DNA of 64,000 nt from Terriglobia bacterium (GCA_035712365.1 DASTAW010000021.1:1-64000); one strand, 5' to 3'; positions 44,390 to 54,300 are shown, numbered from the stretch's first letter. Translations and numbers: made by a program. Notes: a model not told the origin generated them from the sequence alone.

Positions 44390-46333
44390 TCAATAGCGAA
44401 AGCCCAGCAGGTTCCAATAGACAAAAAACCAGACAAACATCAAGCCCGCTGCGGAAATCACGCTGTAGTGCACGCGCTCCCACACGGACCACGATTGGTT
44501 GCTCCACGCCCGCACAGCAAAGTAGAGCACAACGACGGCGAGTAGAGTGGTGAGGATAGGAATCCAAAGCAGCGCCTTGATCGCAGTTGGAACTCCGTAG
44601 ACAAAATTCCAGTCGTCCATCCGCGTCAGCAGGTGGAGCATCGCGACGATGAAGAACACATTCAAAACGCCCAGCGCGGCGGCGCACCAACGTCCCCAGC
44701 GCCACGCGACTTTTTGGGGTCTCCTGCGCAATCGCCGAACCAATGCCTGGAGCGGCCACCAGACGCAGCCCGAAAGGAGAATCAGCATCAACGCCTTCAC
44801 CAGCGCAACCTGGAACGCCGCCACTCCGTACCATGGCAGTCTTTCGTAGCTGTCGCGATCCGTAAACAGGTGAACGACGCTATCACCTGAATCCAGGTCG
44901 AATACGGCATGACCCTGGCCGTCGCTGCACAAGAAATAGTCCGGCGCCAGCGGCGTCCAGCGCGCCGAAGGTTTGAAGTTATGAGGATAATGGAATTCCA
45001 GTGACCCATCCGGGTTCGGCGTAATGCGAAACTGCCAGTAGAGCGTAAGCAGCTTCTCGAACGTGAGGCGGGAATAGGGATTGCTCCTGTAGCTGCCAGT
45101 TAGCTTATTGAGATCGCCTGGGGACAAGCGCACTGGCTCCGACGGCGCATCGCCATTGGCTTCCGGGTAAAAGCGGGCGAAGAAGCTGTTGATCAGGGAA
45201 TCTTCAAACCGCGACTCGTCACGATTGAAGGCCAGGAAAAATCCCAGATGCTCCTTCGGCACCAGCATCAGCAGGCTTGCAAAGCCACGGATGTTGCCAC
45301 CGTGGCCAATCGCGCGGCGTCCATTAACAAAACGCTCGTAAAAGCCGAAGGTGCGTCCCGCCAGCCGAGGGTCATCGGTGAACTGCCTGCGATGCATTTC
45401 TCGCGCGGAGGCTTCGCTCAGAATTCGTAAGCCATCGTATTGTCCATCGTCCAATTGGGCGATCAAAAAGTGCGCCATGTCGGTGGCTGTTGAATAAAGT
45501 CCCGCCGCGGGAGCAATATTGAAGTAGTCGATTGGCTGCGCAGTGTAGTGATCGCGATGATATTCATAACCCGTGGCGAGATGCGAGGCCAGTTGCGGGG
45601 TCAATTGGAAGCTGCTGTCGTGCATATCGAGCGGCAGAAGGATGTGCTTGTCGATATAAGCGTCAAAAGGCTCGCAGGAAATCTTCTGCACCAGGTAACC
45701 TTCCAACGCAACCCCAAAACTCGAATAGCTGTAAATCTTTCCCGGCGGCATCATCACGGGAGGCATCTTTCTTGCCAGGAACTCCTTAATCGGAGTCATC
45801 TGCGAAGGGCTCCTCGCAGCGATCCCGATAACGCTGGCATCAAGACCCGCCGAGTGCGTCAGTAGTTCGGCCAGAGTAACAGGCTGCGGGTATGGATCTT
45901 GCAATTTGAAATTCGTCAGATACTGATTCACATTTGCATCGAGATCGAGCTTGCCGCTCTCCACCAGCTGCAAGACCGCCGTTGCTGTGAAGACCTTTGA
46001 AACGGACCCTGCACGAAAGACGGTTTGCCCCGGAACCACCGGCGTTTGCTTTTTCAGGTCCGCATACCCATAGCCCTTGCTGAATACCACCTTGTCGTCT
46101 TTCACCAACACAAAAGCAGCGCCGGGAATGTGCCACCTGGGCATTTCCCGCGCGAAGAAACGGTCAAAGAATGTTTCCACTTCCTGTGCGTTCGACAACG
46201 CCTCGCCGCCTTGCCGGGTATCGGGCTTTGCGGCCGCCATGGGCGCCGCCGGATATACTCCCGCCCCTCCAATGAACAGCAGCAGGAGCAGAATGCAAGC
46301 CGTACACCTCGTCTGGCGCCGTGTGCGGATCAT
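44390..46333 (-). CDS. Serine beta-lactamase-like hydrolase with C-terminal membrane domain
   Basis: 647 residues. A signal segment (about 9-27), then a class-C beta-lactamase/PBP4*-like domain (about 50-395): SxxK in GSVSKVFTATA near residue 113, and HxG in GHGGNIRGFA. The second motif reads YSSFGVALEG where YxN is usual, so catalysis may be altered. A middle beta-rich linker is followed by four or five membrane helices (about 510-647). The active domain should face the periplasm. Such proteins hydrolyse D-amino acid peptides or esters; the substrate is unknown. Confidence 0.9.
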   Translation of the reverse strand: MIRTRRQTRCTACILLLLLFIGGAGVYPAAPMAAAKPDTRQGGEALSNAQEVETFFDRFFAREMPRWHIPGAAFVLVKDDKVVFSKGYGYADLKKQTPVVPGQTVFRAGSVSKVFTATAVLQLVESGKLDLDANVNQYLTNFKLQDPYPQPVTLAELLTHSAGLDASVIGIAARSPSQMTPIKEFLARKMPPVMMPPGKIYSYSSFGVALEGYLVQKISCEPFDAYIDKHILLPLDMHDSSFQLTPQLASHLATGYEYHRDHYTAQPIDYFNIAPAAGLYSTATDMAHFLIAQLDDGQYDGLRILSEASAREMHRRQFTDDPRLAGRTFGFYERFVNGRRAIGHGGNIRGFASLLMLVPKEHLGFFLAFNRDESRFEDSLINSFFARFYPEANGDAPSEPVRLSPGDLNKLTGSYRSNPYSRLTFEKLLTLYWQFRITPNPDGSLEFHYPHNFKPSARWTPLAPDYFLCSDGQGHAVFDLDSGDSVVHLFTDRDSYERLPWYGVAAFQVALVKALMLILLSGCVWWPLQALVRRLRRRPQKVAWRWGRWCAAALGVLNVFFIVAMLHLLTRMDDWNFVYGVPTAIKALLWIPILTTLLAVVVLYFAVRAWSNQSWSVWERVHYSVISAAGLMFVWFFVYWNLLGFRY

Positions 46334-46648
46334 CCCACCAGTTTATCTATGAATGCGTCGATGATGCGTGGAAAGAAAAACCCCAGTCTGCGACCGGTAG
46401 GTCAGGGGTACATCATTAAAAGGGCAAGCGGGAGGCTTGCGGCGCAGAAGCGCTTCAGGTCCTGTGGAAAATCAGAAGCACAAATCAGCGGCCCCTGAAA
46501 AGGCCCTTAGACAGACTAATGGAGCGATGGGGACGATACCCGCGGGCCAGCTATCCCCGGTATCTCGCCTTGTCCATTAGCTTTGCTTTTGCTGCGACGT
46601 CACGAGACCAAATGCCGCAAACGGCATAGATCGGCGTGGCTGTCTCGG
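46334..46648. other. Intergenic, no feature
   Basis: 315 nt between the PEGA and serine hydrolase genes, upstream of the latter. Only short words such as GCCCCTGAAAAGGCCC (near 46490) were seen; no promoter or RNA was identified. Confidence 0.4.
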
Positions 46649-47296
46649 TTACCAGTCTTTGTGCAGTGTGGGATTGACGCTAAGGTCCTTGCCATTATTG
46701 ATGTCAAGTTCCTTTGACCAAGTGTCATAGCCCCACTTCGTGACGGATACCAGATGCTTGCCAACGGGAATCTGCGCCGTGGCGGGCGTGTTGCCAACAA
46801 AATAACCGTCAACTGTGATGGTGGCGCCTGCTGGGGCCGATTTGAAATCCACGGCGAGAGTTTTGCCGGACTTTGCCTGCTCTTCAAGGGACTTTTTCTG
46901 GGTCGAGTAAGTCAGGTACTGAGGTTTTTCAGGAGGTGCTTCTTCCTTGGTCTGCCCCTGGTTATTCTGAGTTGAATTCTGTGTCTGAGGCTGGGTCTGG
47001 TTCTGGCTCTGATTCTGGGTCCCATTAGTGCCCTGGGTCTGGGTCCCGTTTTGACCCTGCGCCTGGGTTCCATTGGTTTGCTGCTGGCCATTATCTTGTG
47101 TTTTTGGAGTGGGGGCATAGACATAATGGGAGGCCGAACCCCCATCCTGATAAGCAGCCGAGTGCTGGTAAACGGGATGATGGCCGGGAACGGGAGCCAG
47201 ACCACCCACTTCACTTACGTTCTGCCCCTGAGTCAGCGTCGCCACCGTGAGGAAAGAAACCGCACAAACGCAAACAACCCAAAGTCGATGTGACAT
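46649..47296 (-). CDS. Secreted PEGA-domain protein with Gln/Asn/Thr-rich spacer
   Basis: 215 residues from ATG 47296 (GGAGA upstream), with a signal peptide ending at LTQGQ. A long tract of Gln, Asn, Thr and Gly in repeating NGTQ/QNQ units (about residues 70-125) leads through a Lys/Glu-rich helix to a PEGA domain (AGATITVDGYFVGNTPATAQ, about 150-205) with KHLVSVTKWGYDTW. PEGA domains are surface-anchoring or structural beta modules. The spacer suggests an extended cell-surface stalk. Confidence 0.85.
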   Translation of the reverse strand: MSHRLWVVCVCAVSFLTVATLTQGQNVSEVGGLAPVPGHHPVYQHSAAYQDGGSASHYVYAPTPKTQDNGQQQTNGTQAQGQNGTQTQGTNGTQNQSQNQTQPQTQNSTQNNQGQTKEEAPPEKPQYLTYSTQKKSLEEQAKSGKTLAVDFKSAPAGATITVDGYFVGNTPATAQIPVGKHLVSVTKWGYDTWSKELDINNGKDLSVNPTLHKDW

Positions 47297-47832
47297 CGTA
47301 ATTCTCCATTCCGTCAAAATTCGTATTTCTCCCCTCCACCAGCACAACGGTCCCGCGCCGGACACCGGCAAGACCCGCTATCATGGTCCTGTCATCTGGC
47401 AGCCCGGCAAAATCCACAAGAAGCCGAATACTTGAGCAGGAGCGCCCGGGACAGGCGTTCCCAAAATACCACCTGCAACGCCCCAATCATAACACGGAAT
47501 TCCGTTCGTATTTGAAAGTCCTAAGGCAGGATCTGCCTTGAGGACGTCTCTCCGCCTACTGCCTGCCATGTACGGTTTCCCACACGCATGGCTTATCGGC
47601 TGCGATATTGATAATAAAGCACTTAATATTTTCACAGTGGTTTCCGGCGGGTCCGCCGAATCGAATTCCTTCTACCCGCCTGAACGGCCTCTTCCCCAGA
47701 GGTCGCGCATCTGCGTAACCTGCGGGTAAAGCCTTACACACTCTGGCATTAGCCAGCGCCAGTCCTCGCGTCCGAGCTGGCAATAGGAGCCCTGGTCTCG
47801 TCAGGGGTTATAATATCCATCAGGTGGGCAAG
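47297..47832. other. Divergent region between the PEGA and lytic transglycosylase genes
   Basis: 536 nt without a convincing gene. AAGGCAG-GAT-CTGCCTT (47523-47539) is a small perfect hairpin. An AT-rich stretch lies at 47605-47640. TATAAT occurs at 47809-47814, 18 nt before the transglycosylase ATG, with a poor -35. Confidence 0.45.
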
Positions 47833-49098
47833 ATGAGGCCGAAATCCTCTCGCGCGCTTCTGTTGCTTCTGGCGGGGATAGGGGCACTTGCGGCCCTTTC
47901 CGCCTGGGTTGAATATCGTACCCGGCCCCTGAAGCTTGACTTCACGCTTCAGCCGGTGCTGCCTATTATTAAAGTAGAGGGCGGCGCCGTAGCTGTGCAA
48001 CTCCGCGCCGACGCACTGGTTGCGAAAGTGGGCGACTATAGCTCAGAGCTTGAGGCCTATCTCCATTTCGAGTATTTGAAGACGCACGCCGGCCTTGACG
48101 GTTCGCGTGTCCTGCTTACCGTAACCAACGCGAGACCGGGCCCGCGGTATCAGCTCTTTCTGGTGCTCGACAACAACCTCCTTTCCGACGTTACCTACCT
48201 GGGAGGCCTGAAGGGCAACGGCTACATCCCCGATTTTGAAATTTACCCGGTCAGCTTCGAGCGCCTCGCCCGCCAGCGCCTCGAAACTGCTGTGTTTCTG
48301 GGCAGCTACAATCCCACTCACACGCTGCGGCTGGCTGATGTGCCCCCTGCGCGCCTTCTAGAGCCGCTGGCCAGCTTCCTGGTGTTCAAGTCCAGGACCG
48401 ACCGCCGCATCAGGGAGAACATCCAGCCCGTTCCCACCGCGATTTCCACGGACCAGGCGAACGAGCTGGCAGCAGACATTCTTGACGTGGTGCATTTTTA
48501 CGATCTGCCGCTGGAAGTCTTTCTGGGCATCGGAGCCATGGAGAACAACTATATGAATGTCCGTGGCGATCTGGACCACGCCGTCTGGAAGAGGCGGCCG
48601 CAGCCCGGTGACATCGTCCTGAGGCGCACGCGCTCGCGGGTATTGGTCAGCGATTACGCCATGGGCGTGTGGCAGATAACCCGCGAAACCTTGCGGCGCG
48701 CGCACGATCTCTATCTGCAAGACAAGCGGGATTACTCCGCTCTGCCGCCGCGGCTCCGGCCGGCAAAAAAACTCAGCTTCGATCTGGACAATTCCGAAGT
48801 ACTCACTACTTATGCCGGGCTGCTGCTTCGTCATCTCCTGGACAGGAGCGATGGCGACATTGCCAAAGCTGTAGGGGCATATAACGGCAGCCTTGCAAGA
48901 CCCAATTACCAGTATGCCGCCGGTGTCGAGGCCGTGGCGCTCTATGCGCGAGACTTCCTGGAGCGCGCCGCGCACCTGGACGGTATAAATATTGCAAAGT
49001 CGTGGCTCGCGCGTTCCACTTCGCTCCAGCCACGCGCAGGAACTGTGAGAAACGCGTCCTCGGAACCACGAAAGGTCTTAACTCCCGGTTCCGAATAA
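47833..49098 (+). CDS. SLT-type lytic transglycosylase-like protein
   Basis: 421 residues from ATG 47833 (AGGTGGG upstream; GTG 47824 is possible). One N-terminal membrane anchor (about 9-27). An unknown beta domain spans about 35-190. A transglycosylase SLT domain follows (about 215-385): catalytic Glu in IGAMENNYMNVRGD, the SxxxMGxWQ-like motif SDYAMGVWQITRETLRR and AVGAYNGS. It would cut peptidoglycan glycan chains from the inner-membrane face of the periplasm. The tail is positively charged. Confidence 0.85.
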   Translation: MRPKSSRALLLLLAGIGALAALSAWVEYRTRPLKLDFTLQPVLPIIKVEGGAVAVQLRADALVAKVGDYSSELEAYLHFEYLKTHAGLDGSRVLLTVTNARPGPRYQLFLVLDNNLLSDVTYLGGLKGNGYIPDFEIYPVSFERLARQRLETAVFLGSYNPTHTLRLADVPPARLLEPLASFLVFKSRTDRRIRENIQPVPTAISTDQANELAADILDVVHFYDLPLEVFLGIGAMENNYMNVRGDLDHAVWKRRPQPGDIVLRRTRSRVLVSDYAMGVWQITRETLRRAHDLYLQDKRDYSALPPRLRPAKKLSFDLDNSEVLTTYAGLLLRHLLDRSDGDIAKAVGAYNGSLARPNYQYAAGVEAVALYARDFLERAAHLDGINIAKSWLARSTSLQPRAGTVRNASSEPRKVLTPGSE

Positions 49099-49358
49099 CC
49101 CAGCCACACCTTCCCGCGGAATGACAGAGGTGTCATTGCGTCCACCTCGATTATGGCTGCTCGCTTTCACAAATCGGTTCTGCTCTAGCAGGGGCGCGTT
49201 CACCTTATCCGTGGCACGGCAAATTTCCACGATGGGTCCCTTCGTTTTGACATCGCTCGATCAGGAGCGTACGATGGGAAATTAGGGGCCGGGCCCGTTA
49301 GAACAGTGTACTCTGTGTTCGTGCTTCCTCATTTGCTAATCCAAATCAAGCGGAGGTA

Positions 49359-50885
49359 ATGTTGCGTGTTCTCTTCTACGTTCCCGACAATCGAATCACA
49401 CACAGCTACATGCCGACTCTGTGGCCCTACGTTCTCAAGGCGCTGACTCCTCCCGGCCACAACGTCACAACCCTCGACGGCAACGTCGTCCGAATGGATC
49501 CTGCAGAAATTGCTGAGTATGTCCGACGGGAAAAGTTTGACCTCGTCGGAGTTGGAGGTATGACACGGACAATCCACCGCTCCTACGCGGTTGCCGACAG
49601 CGTCCGCGCTCTCGGAGTGCCGGTGGTGATGGGAGGCCCACATGTCACCGAAGAGCCCGAGGAGGCCCTCGAACACGCCGACAGCGTCGCCTGCGGCGAG
49701 GCTGATGACCTTTGGCCGCAGATGATTCAGGATTTTGAGGCAGGCCGTCTTCAACCTGTCTACCGATCGTGCGAAAAGCCCAGCCTGGAAAACTACCCGC
49801 GCGTTCCCTGGGAACAGACCGATTTCAGGCAGTTTAGTGTGCTGCCACGCTGGGCCTCCAAGCTTTTGCGGGCGCTCGGCTGGGGACGCTTTGACGTCAG
49901 CATCTCCCCGGTCGAAACAGGCCGGGGCTGCCCCTACCGCTGCGATTTTTGCACCGTCAGCCCGTTTTTCGGGGAGAAAATCCGCTTTCGGACCAATGAA
50001 AACGTTATTGAAGAACTTAAATTGTTGAAGCGCCTGGGACGCACCCTGGTTTTCTTTGTTGATGACAACTTCGCCATCAATCCGCGCCGCGCCAAATCCC
50101 TGATGCGGGCCATGATCGAAGCGGACGTCCGTATTCCCTGGGTCGCACAGATCTCCATGAACCTTCTGCGCGATCAGGAATTGCTGGACCTGATGAAGCA
50201 GTCCAAGTGCATCTGTGTCTTTATCGGGCTGGAATCAGTGCTGCCGGAAAGCCTGAAGGAAGTGAGCAAGACCTTTAACAAGCCGGAAGAGTACGGCCAG
50301 ATCATCGGCCAGCTCCAGCGCCGGGGCATTTACTGTGTCACGGCATTCATCATGGGCATCGATGGTGACCGTCCCGGCGTGGCGGGTAAGACCTGGGAAG
50401 TGGTCCGGAACTGGCCACCCGGGTTCTTTCCGGTGTTCAGCCAGCTTACGCCGCTGCCCGGGACCCCACTCTACAAATCTTTGCGTGAGCAGGGACGGCT
50501 GGAGGAGCGCCACTGGCTCAAGTATCGCCCCTACGGCGCCGCCTTTACTCCCAAACATATGACGCCCGCGCAACTCGAAAGCGAGGTGCGGACTGCCTGG
50601 GGCGTCGCTTACAGTGCCGAAGGAGTCTACCGACGCGTCAGCCGCATGAAGCAGATGCGGTTCGTCTCCAAGCTGATCTATGTGTTCGCTACGCTGGCGT
50701 TCCGCGGCATTTATTTCCGCCAGATGACCGCCCGCGCCTGGCTGAAACTGATCTGGCAAAACCGCCGGTCTGTGCGGCAGGTCTTCTCCCTGCGCTCGTT
50801 CACTAGTCATGGAATCGCTCCAATTCCGGAAGGCAGCTCGCTGCCGGTACAGAGTACCTCGCCCACTGCGATGCCGGGAACCTGA
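49359..50885 (+). CDS. B12-binding-domain radical SAM protein
   Basis: 508 residues. N-terminal cobalamin-binding-like Rossmann domain (about 1-145, with DLVGVGGMTRTIHRSY and GVPVVMGGPHVTEEP). A radical SAM core follows with the 4Fe-4S motif GRGCPYRCDFC at about 188-198 and the segment FFVDDNFAINPRRAKSLM. The C-terminal part (about 400-490) is hydrophobic in places, with RFVSKLIYVFATLAFRGIYF. The layout resembles the HpnP/HpnJ/BchE group, but no pathway genes are adjacent. ATG 49359 is only 2 nt after GGAGG; TTG 49362 has better spacing. Confidence 0.9.
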   Translation: MLRVLFYVPDNRITHSYMPTLWPYVLKALTPPGHNVTTLDGNVVRMDPAEIAEYVRREKFDLVGVGGMTRTIHRSYAVADSVRALGVPVVMGGPHVTEEPEEALEHADSVACGEADDLWPQMIQDFEAGRLQPVYRSCEKPSLENYPRVPWEQTDFRQFSVLPRWASKLLRALGWGRFDVSISPVETGRGCPYRCDFCTVSPFFGEKIRFRTNENVIEELKLLKRLGRTLVFFVDDNFAINPRRAKSLMRAMIEADVRIPWVAQISMNLLRDQELLDLMKQSKCICVFIGLESVLPESLKEVSKTFNKPEEYGQIIGQLQRRGIYCVTAFIMGIDGDRPGVAGKTWEVVRNWPPGFFPVFSQLTPLPGTPLYKSLREQGRLEERHWLKYRPYGAAFTPKHMTPAQLESEVRTAWGVAYSAEGVYRRVSRMKQMRFVSKLIYVFATLAFRGIYFRQMTARAWLKLIWQNRRSVRQVFSLRSFTSHGIAPIPEGSSLPVQSTSPTAMPGT

Positions 50886-51081
50886 GAATCTGCAGCAGGC
50901 GATTGAATCTGTCAGAAAGTGGAGGACTCAGCCGACTGAACTTGACGGCAAGCCAGTTGCCGCTTCAAGTCCAGTGGCCGTTTGCTTCAATCAGCCCGTC
51001 GTTTAGTGGAACCGGCACACGAATCAGAACGCTGGCCGCATCAGAATTGAGATCGCAGGCAGGCTTACTGCGGGATGAGAT

Positions 51082-51510
51082 TCAGGCTGCCACCGCTCGG
51101 GCACCCAGACAAGTCTCCACGGCGCGGACCATCTCCTGTTCCCGAACCGGCTCTTCCAGGTAGTCTCTTGCGCCTAGCTGCATTGCTTCCAGATAGCAAC
51201 TCATGTTCAGGACCCGCGCCACCACCAGCACCTGCCTGTCCCGACCCATCGTGATGGCTTTTTCCAGCACGCCGCGCCCCTCAAAAGCGGAACTGCCCTG
51301 GCTCAGCACGACAAGGTCGAAATGCTCGGCCTCAAGGCAGCCCAGGGCGTCGTCATACGAGTTGCACGTCACCACCGCGCATCCCGCGCGCTGGAGTAAG
51401 GTGCGATAATAAACCAGATCGCCAGCGTCTTTGTGAATGACGAGAGCGTTGCCTTTCGCCGCAATCCGGCACTGGTTGTCTTTCTTCGACACGCTGAGAT
51501 GGTATGGCAT
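51082..51510 (-). CDS. Pseudo-receiver domain protein
   Basis: 142 residues, a lone CheY-like receiver fold (about 20-140) with KGNALVIHKDAGDLVYYRTL, FDLVVLSQGSSAFEGRGVLE and LGARDYLEEPVREQEMVRAV. The phospho-acceptor Asp is replaced (VVLSQG where LLDxxMP is usual), and the conserved Lys before Pro is Glu (LEEPV). It cannot be phosphorylated in the normal way and is probably a binding or scaffold module. No kinase, output domain or partner is adjacent. Confidence 0.8.
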   Translation of the reverse strand: MPYHLSVSKKDNQCRIAAKGNALVIHKDAGDLVYYRTLLQRAGCAVVTCNSYDDALGCLEAEHFDLVVLSQGSSAFEGRGVLEKAITMGRDRQVLVVARVLNMSCYLEAMQLGARDYLEEPVREQEMVRAVETCLGARAVAA

Positions 51511-52044
51511 ATGACCCTCCGCAATCTCCCGGCCCCATCACCTGGAAACCGGGATAAGGTTTGTCTTCGCCTTCCCCGTGGCGCAACCCGAGACTTCGAA
51601 CGTCAGAAGGTTGCACCGAGGACCTTCGTTGAGCGGCCGTTTTTAACTTTCCCAAACCTGACTCAGCAGCCAGTTTGAGAATCTGTGGAGATGTTGAACC
51701 GGAGATTGAACGTGTTGATCAGACCCGATGAAAACTTTGATGAACTTGCTGCAGGATGGGCCTTCCGTTTAAGGAGTGGCGCTGAGGAAACGAGCTTGAT
51801 GAAGCGCAAGAAAGGACCCGGAAAGAGTGCTCTGACCTCCTTTCCGAAAAACAATTTCGCACACTCAATCAACTGTATCGTAACACAGTGATTGGCTAAG
51901 TCAAGCCGATAAATGAGTCGCTGATAAATGAGTCGCATGGAAGTACATCCGGCTGGACGGTTTATCCAACGCACGCCCCACGGCCTGATCGCACATTGCC
52001 CCTCCACCGCCCACAACCGAGTTGTCAGATTCCTCCCCCCTACT
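51511..52044. other. Intergenic region upstream of the pseudo-receiver
   Basis: 534 nt, no convincing gene. A small tandem repeat lies at 51908-51936. A 68-codon frame at 51685-51891 lacks a ribosome site and was rejected. Confidence 0.45.
51908..51936. repeat. 15-bp tandem repeat
   Basis: GATAAATGAGTCGCT (51908-51922) followed directly by GATAAATGAGTCGC (51923-51936). Two copies only. Confidence 0.7.
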
Positions 52045-54300
52045 TCACGGCTGACCCGGCAATAGAACAAAGTTTGCAAATAGCTTCCCCTCTGCCTGGG
52101 CATCCCGCGGCACCGACTGTACAACCTGATAACTTCCCGCCAAAAAATCGTGCGTGTCGAGCGTGCCAATCAGGACGGCCTCTTTCTCTGCCGGATCAGG
52201 GATGATCTTCCAGTTGATATTGAAGTGGCGGACAGGAATGTGGTTTCTCAGCAATTCGGTCCGCGTGGAAGCAGCAAGGTCGTTGAAATCGTACGACGGC
52301 GGGTTGTAAAGCTCATAGAGCAGATAAATCCGGTCGCCCGCGTAGAACGTGGCGTCGGGCTGGGGAACAAAGTCCATCTGCCCCGCGCGCACCGTCCCGG
52401 TCAGATGCATAGCCTCTCCATTCACCTTTACCGTAGCGCCGGCAGGAGCAGGGGTCGCGTGATAGGTCACCAGCAACGTGCTTGCCGACGGGGCGCCTTC
52501 GTAATCCGGCGCCTCAAAGCGCACCTCCTCGGCTCCCAGCTTGCCGGTGTTGTCGTCCCGGAACACCACCTTGCAGATGTGTTTCCCCGGCGAAACAAAC
52601 ATCCTCGTATTGAACGTCACGAATTCCGTTGGACTGGCGGCCGCGCGGCTGAACGCCGGGTTTGCCACCGTGATGTTCGCAACCTGTCCGTGATAGAGGG
52701 GAAGCGTTCCGCCGGTAGCCGCTGCAATCTCTGCCAATTCGGTCACGTGGATCCGGGAGGAATCCTTCTTCCGGGTAGCGGCAAGCGAGCCGAGATGGAC
52801 GCCGGTGCTCATCAGGGCCACAGATTGTCCGTTAGCTCCGCGGAACACGTTCACGCTGGCCGCAACGTTTAGGTCGCGCGGCATTTCCGACTGCAGGGCC
52901 TGCCACAGCACAATTTCTTTCTCTCTTTTGGAAAGCTTGTCGTAGGGCCGCGGCTCATAATAGCCTTTTGGCGCGAAGACACTGGCCTGCGGCACGTTCA
53001 CAGAAATCTTCAGTTGCCTGAATCTGCCCAATTGCCGTTGGTCTGCCGGATAGAAACCGATGACGTAATACCCGCTCGCGGCTTCCACTACGTCATTGAA
53101 CACCTCGTGAAGGTCATTCGTATCGGTGACCGATTTGCCCCCGGTCAGCATGGCAATATCTACCAGCCCTTCTTTCCGTCCATTTTCCAGCTCTTCGGTT
53201 CGCGTGTAGTCGTTCAGGGCCAGTTGGAACTGCAGCGGCGAGCCCATGCTCCAGGTTGGAATGGGGACCCCGTAACGCAGCAGCTTCGAGCGATTGGTCG
53301 TAGGATCGATATTAATCAGGCCTCGGGTGTCAACGGTGTAGAAAACGATCTGGTGCCGCATGGCATCGGCCGCAAACTGGTGCAAAAGCGACATGCTCTC
53401 CGGGTCAGTCCGCAACCCGGACCGGAGAACAACCACCACCTTCTCGCCCTGAAGGCCTTCGAGCCGGTAAATGACGTCAAGATACCGGAACAGGGCCGAT
53501 CGGACGTAAAACGACATCTCCCGCTCCGTCTCGCTCATCTCCAGTTTGAGATCAGCCTCGCGCATTGAGATGTCTGCGCGGCCGGCAGGCACAAGCCCCG
53601 GCCTCAGCGTCAAACTGCCGAAGCCCGGCGGTGGCGCCGTACCACTGCCGCCCCAAAGCAAGGCCGAATAAAGCAGCCATTCGTAATCGGCCTGCTTCTC
53701 CATGTCCAGCGTTGAATTGATCAGCGGAGGCACTTCGGGCAGTCGCCCGTAAGGGTGCTGATGCATTTGCTCAAGCGTTCGCAGCAGCTTCGTCCCGTCG
53801 TCGGTAAAGGGCAGCCCGTCCAGTGACACCATAAAATCCGGTTGGACCTGGCTCGACACGAACTGCTTGATGGCCTGGTACGCTTCGGGGACTTCGCTGG
53901 AGTCAATTTCACTGTCAATGTAGACCCACACACGGTGTCGGGAAAGCTGCCCGGTGGCCGTAGCAGTTTTCACTTCCGGCGGCACTTTCTGGACGGATCC
54001 CGGAACTGGAATGTAGTCCAGCGTCTCCACCTGGCGCTGGCGGCCGTTCTCCCGGACGTTAAAATCGGATTTTCCCAGGCCGTTGACGGGTTTGCCGTCA
54101 CGCCCGATAACGCGCACACGCACCTGGACGAGTTGCGTCTCAACCTTCACGCTGAACGGCTGCTTTGATGGCTCTTGAGCGGCAACTGCCAGGACCGGAA
54201 GAACGAAGGCGACCAGCACGCAAACCGCCCTTCCCGCCCGGAAGACTGTGGATTTGCAACTTGATTGTCGCGCTTGATGTGCATCGATTGCGGCTTCCAA
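52045..54300 (-). CDS. Acidobacterial VWFA-related domain protein, secreted
   Basis: 751 residues from TTG 54300, chosen because AAGGAGG lies seven nt upstream; an 18-codon longer frame has no site. The signal peptide is AVCVLVAFVLPVLAVAAQ. The acidobacterial VWFA-related pattern is clear: VQVRVRVIGRDGKPVNGLGK, SDFNVRENGRQRQ, then a von Willebrand A fold in which the metal site is degenerate (VYIDSEIDSS for DxSxS), with SGYYVIGFYPADQ at its end. A 330-residue beta-rich C-terminal part follows, ending in a Ser/Thr-poor tail. Exported; partners unknown. Confidence 0.92.
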   Translation of the reverse strand: MEAAIDAHQARQSSCKSTVFRAGRAVCVLVAFVLPVLAVAAQEPSKQPFSVKVETQLVQVRVRVIGRDGKPVNGLGKSDFNVRENGRQRQVETLDYIPVPGSVQKVPPEVKTATATGQLSRHRVWVYIDSEIDSSEVPEAYQAIKQFVSSQVQPDFMVSLDGLPFTDDGTKLLRTLEQMHQHPYGRLPEVPPLINSTLDMEKQADYEWLLYSALLWGGSGTAPPPGFGSLTLRPGLVPAGRADISMREADLKLEMSETEREMSFYVRSALFRYLDVIYRLEGLQGEKVVVVLRSGLRTDPESMSLLHQFAADAMRHQIVFYTVDTRGLINIDPTTNRSKLLRYGVPIPTWSMGSPLQFQLALNDYTRTEELENGRKEGLVDIAMLTGGKSVTDTNDLHEVFNDVVEAASGYYVIGFYPADQRQLGRFRQLKISVNVPQASVFAPKGYYEPRPYDKLSKREKEIVLWQALQSEMPRDLNVAASVNVFRGANGQSVALMSTGVHLGSLAATRKKDSSRIHVTELAEIAAATGGTLPLYHGQVANITVANPAFSRAAASPTEFVTFNTRMFVSPGKHICKVVFRDDNTGKLGAEEVRFEAPDYEGAPSASTLLVTYHATPAPAGATVKVNGEAMHLTGTVRAGQMDFVPQPDATFYAGDRIYLLYELYNPPSYDFNDLAASTRTELLRNHIPVRHFNINWKIIPDPAEKEAVLIGTLDTHDFLAGSYQVVQSVPRDAQAEGKLFANFVLLPGQP

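Noticed and set aside
51685-51891. 68-codon plus-strand frame
   Set aside because: No ribosome site, no recognisable feature, and composition like the surrounding intergenic DNA.
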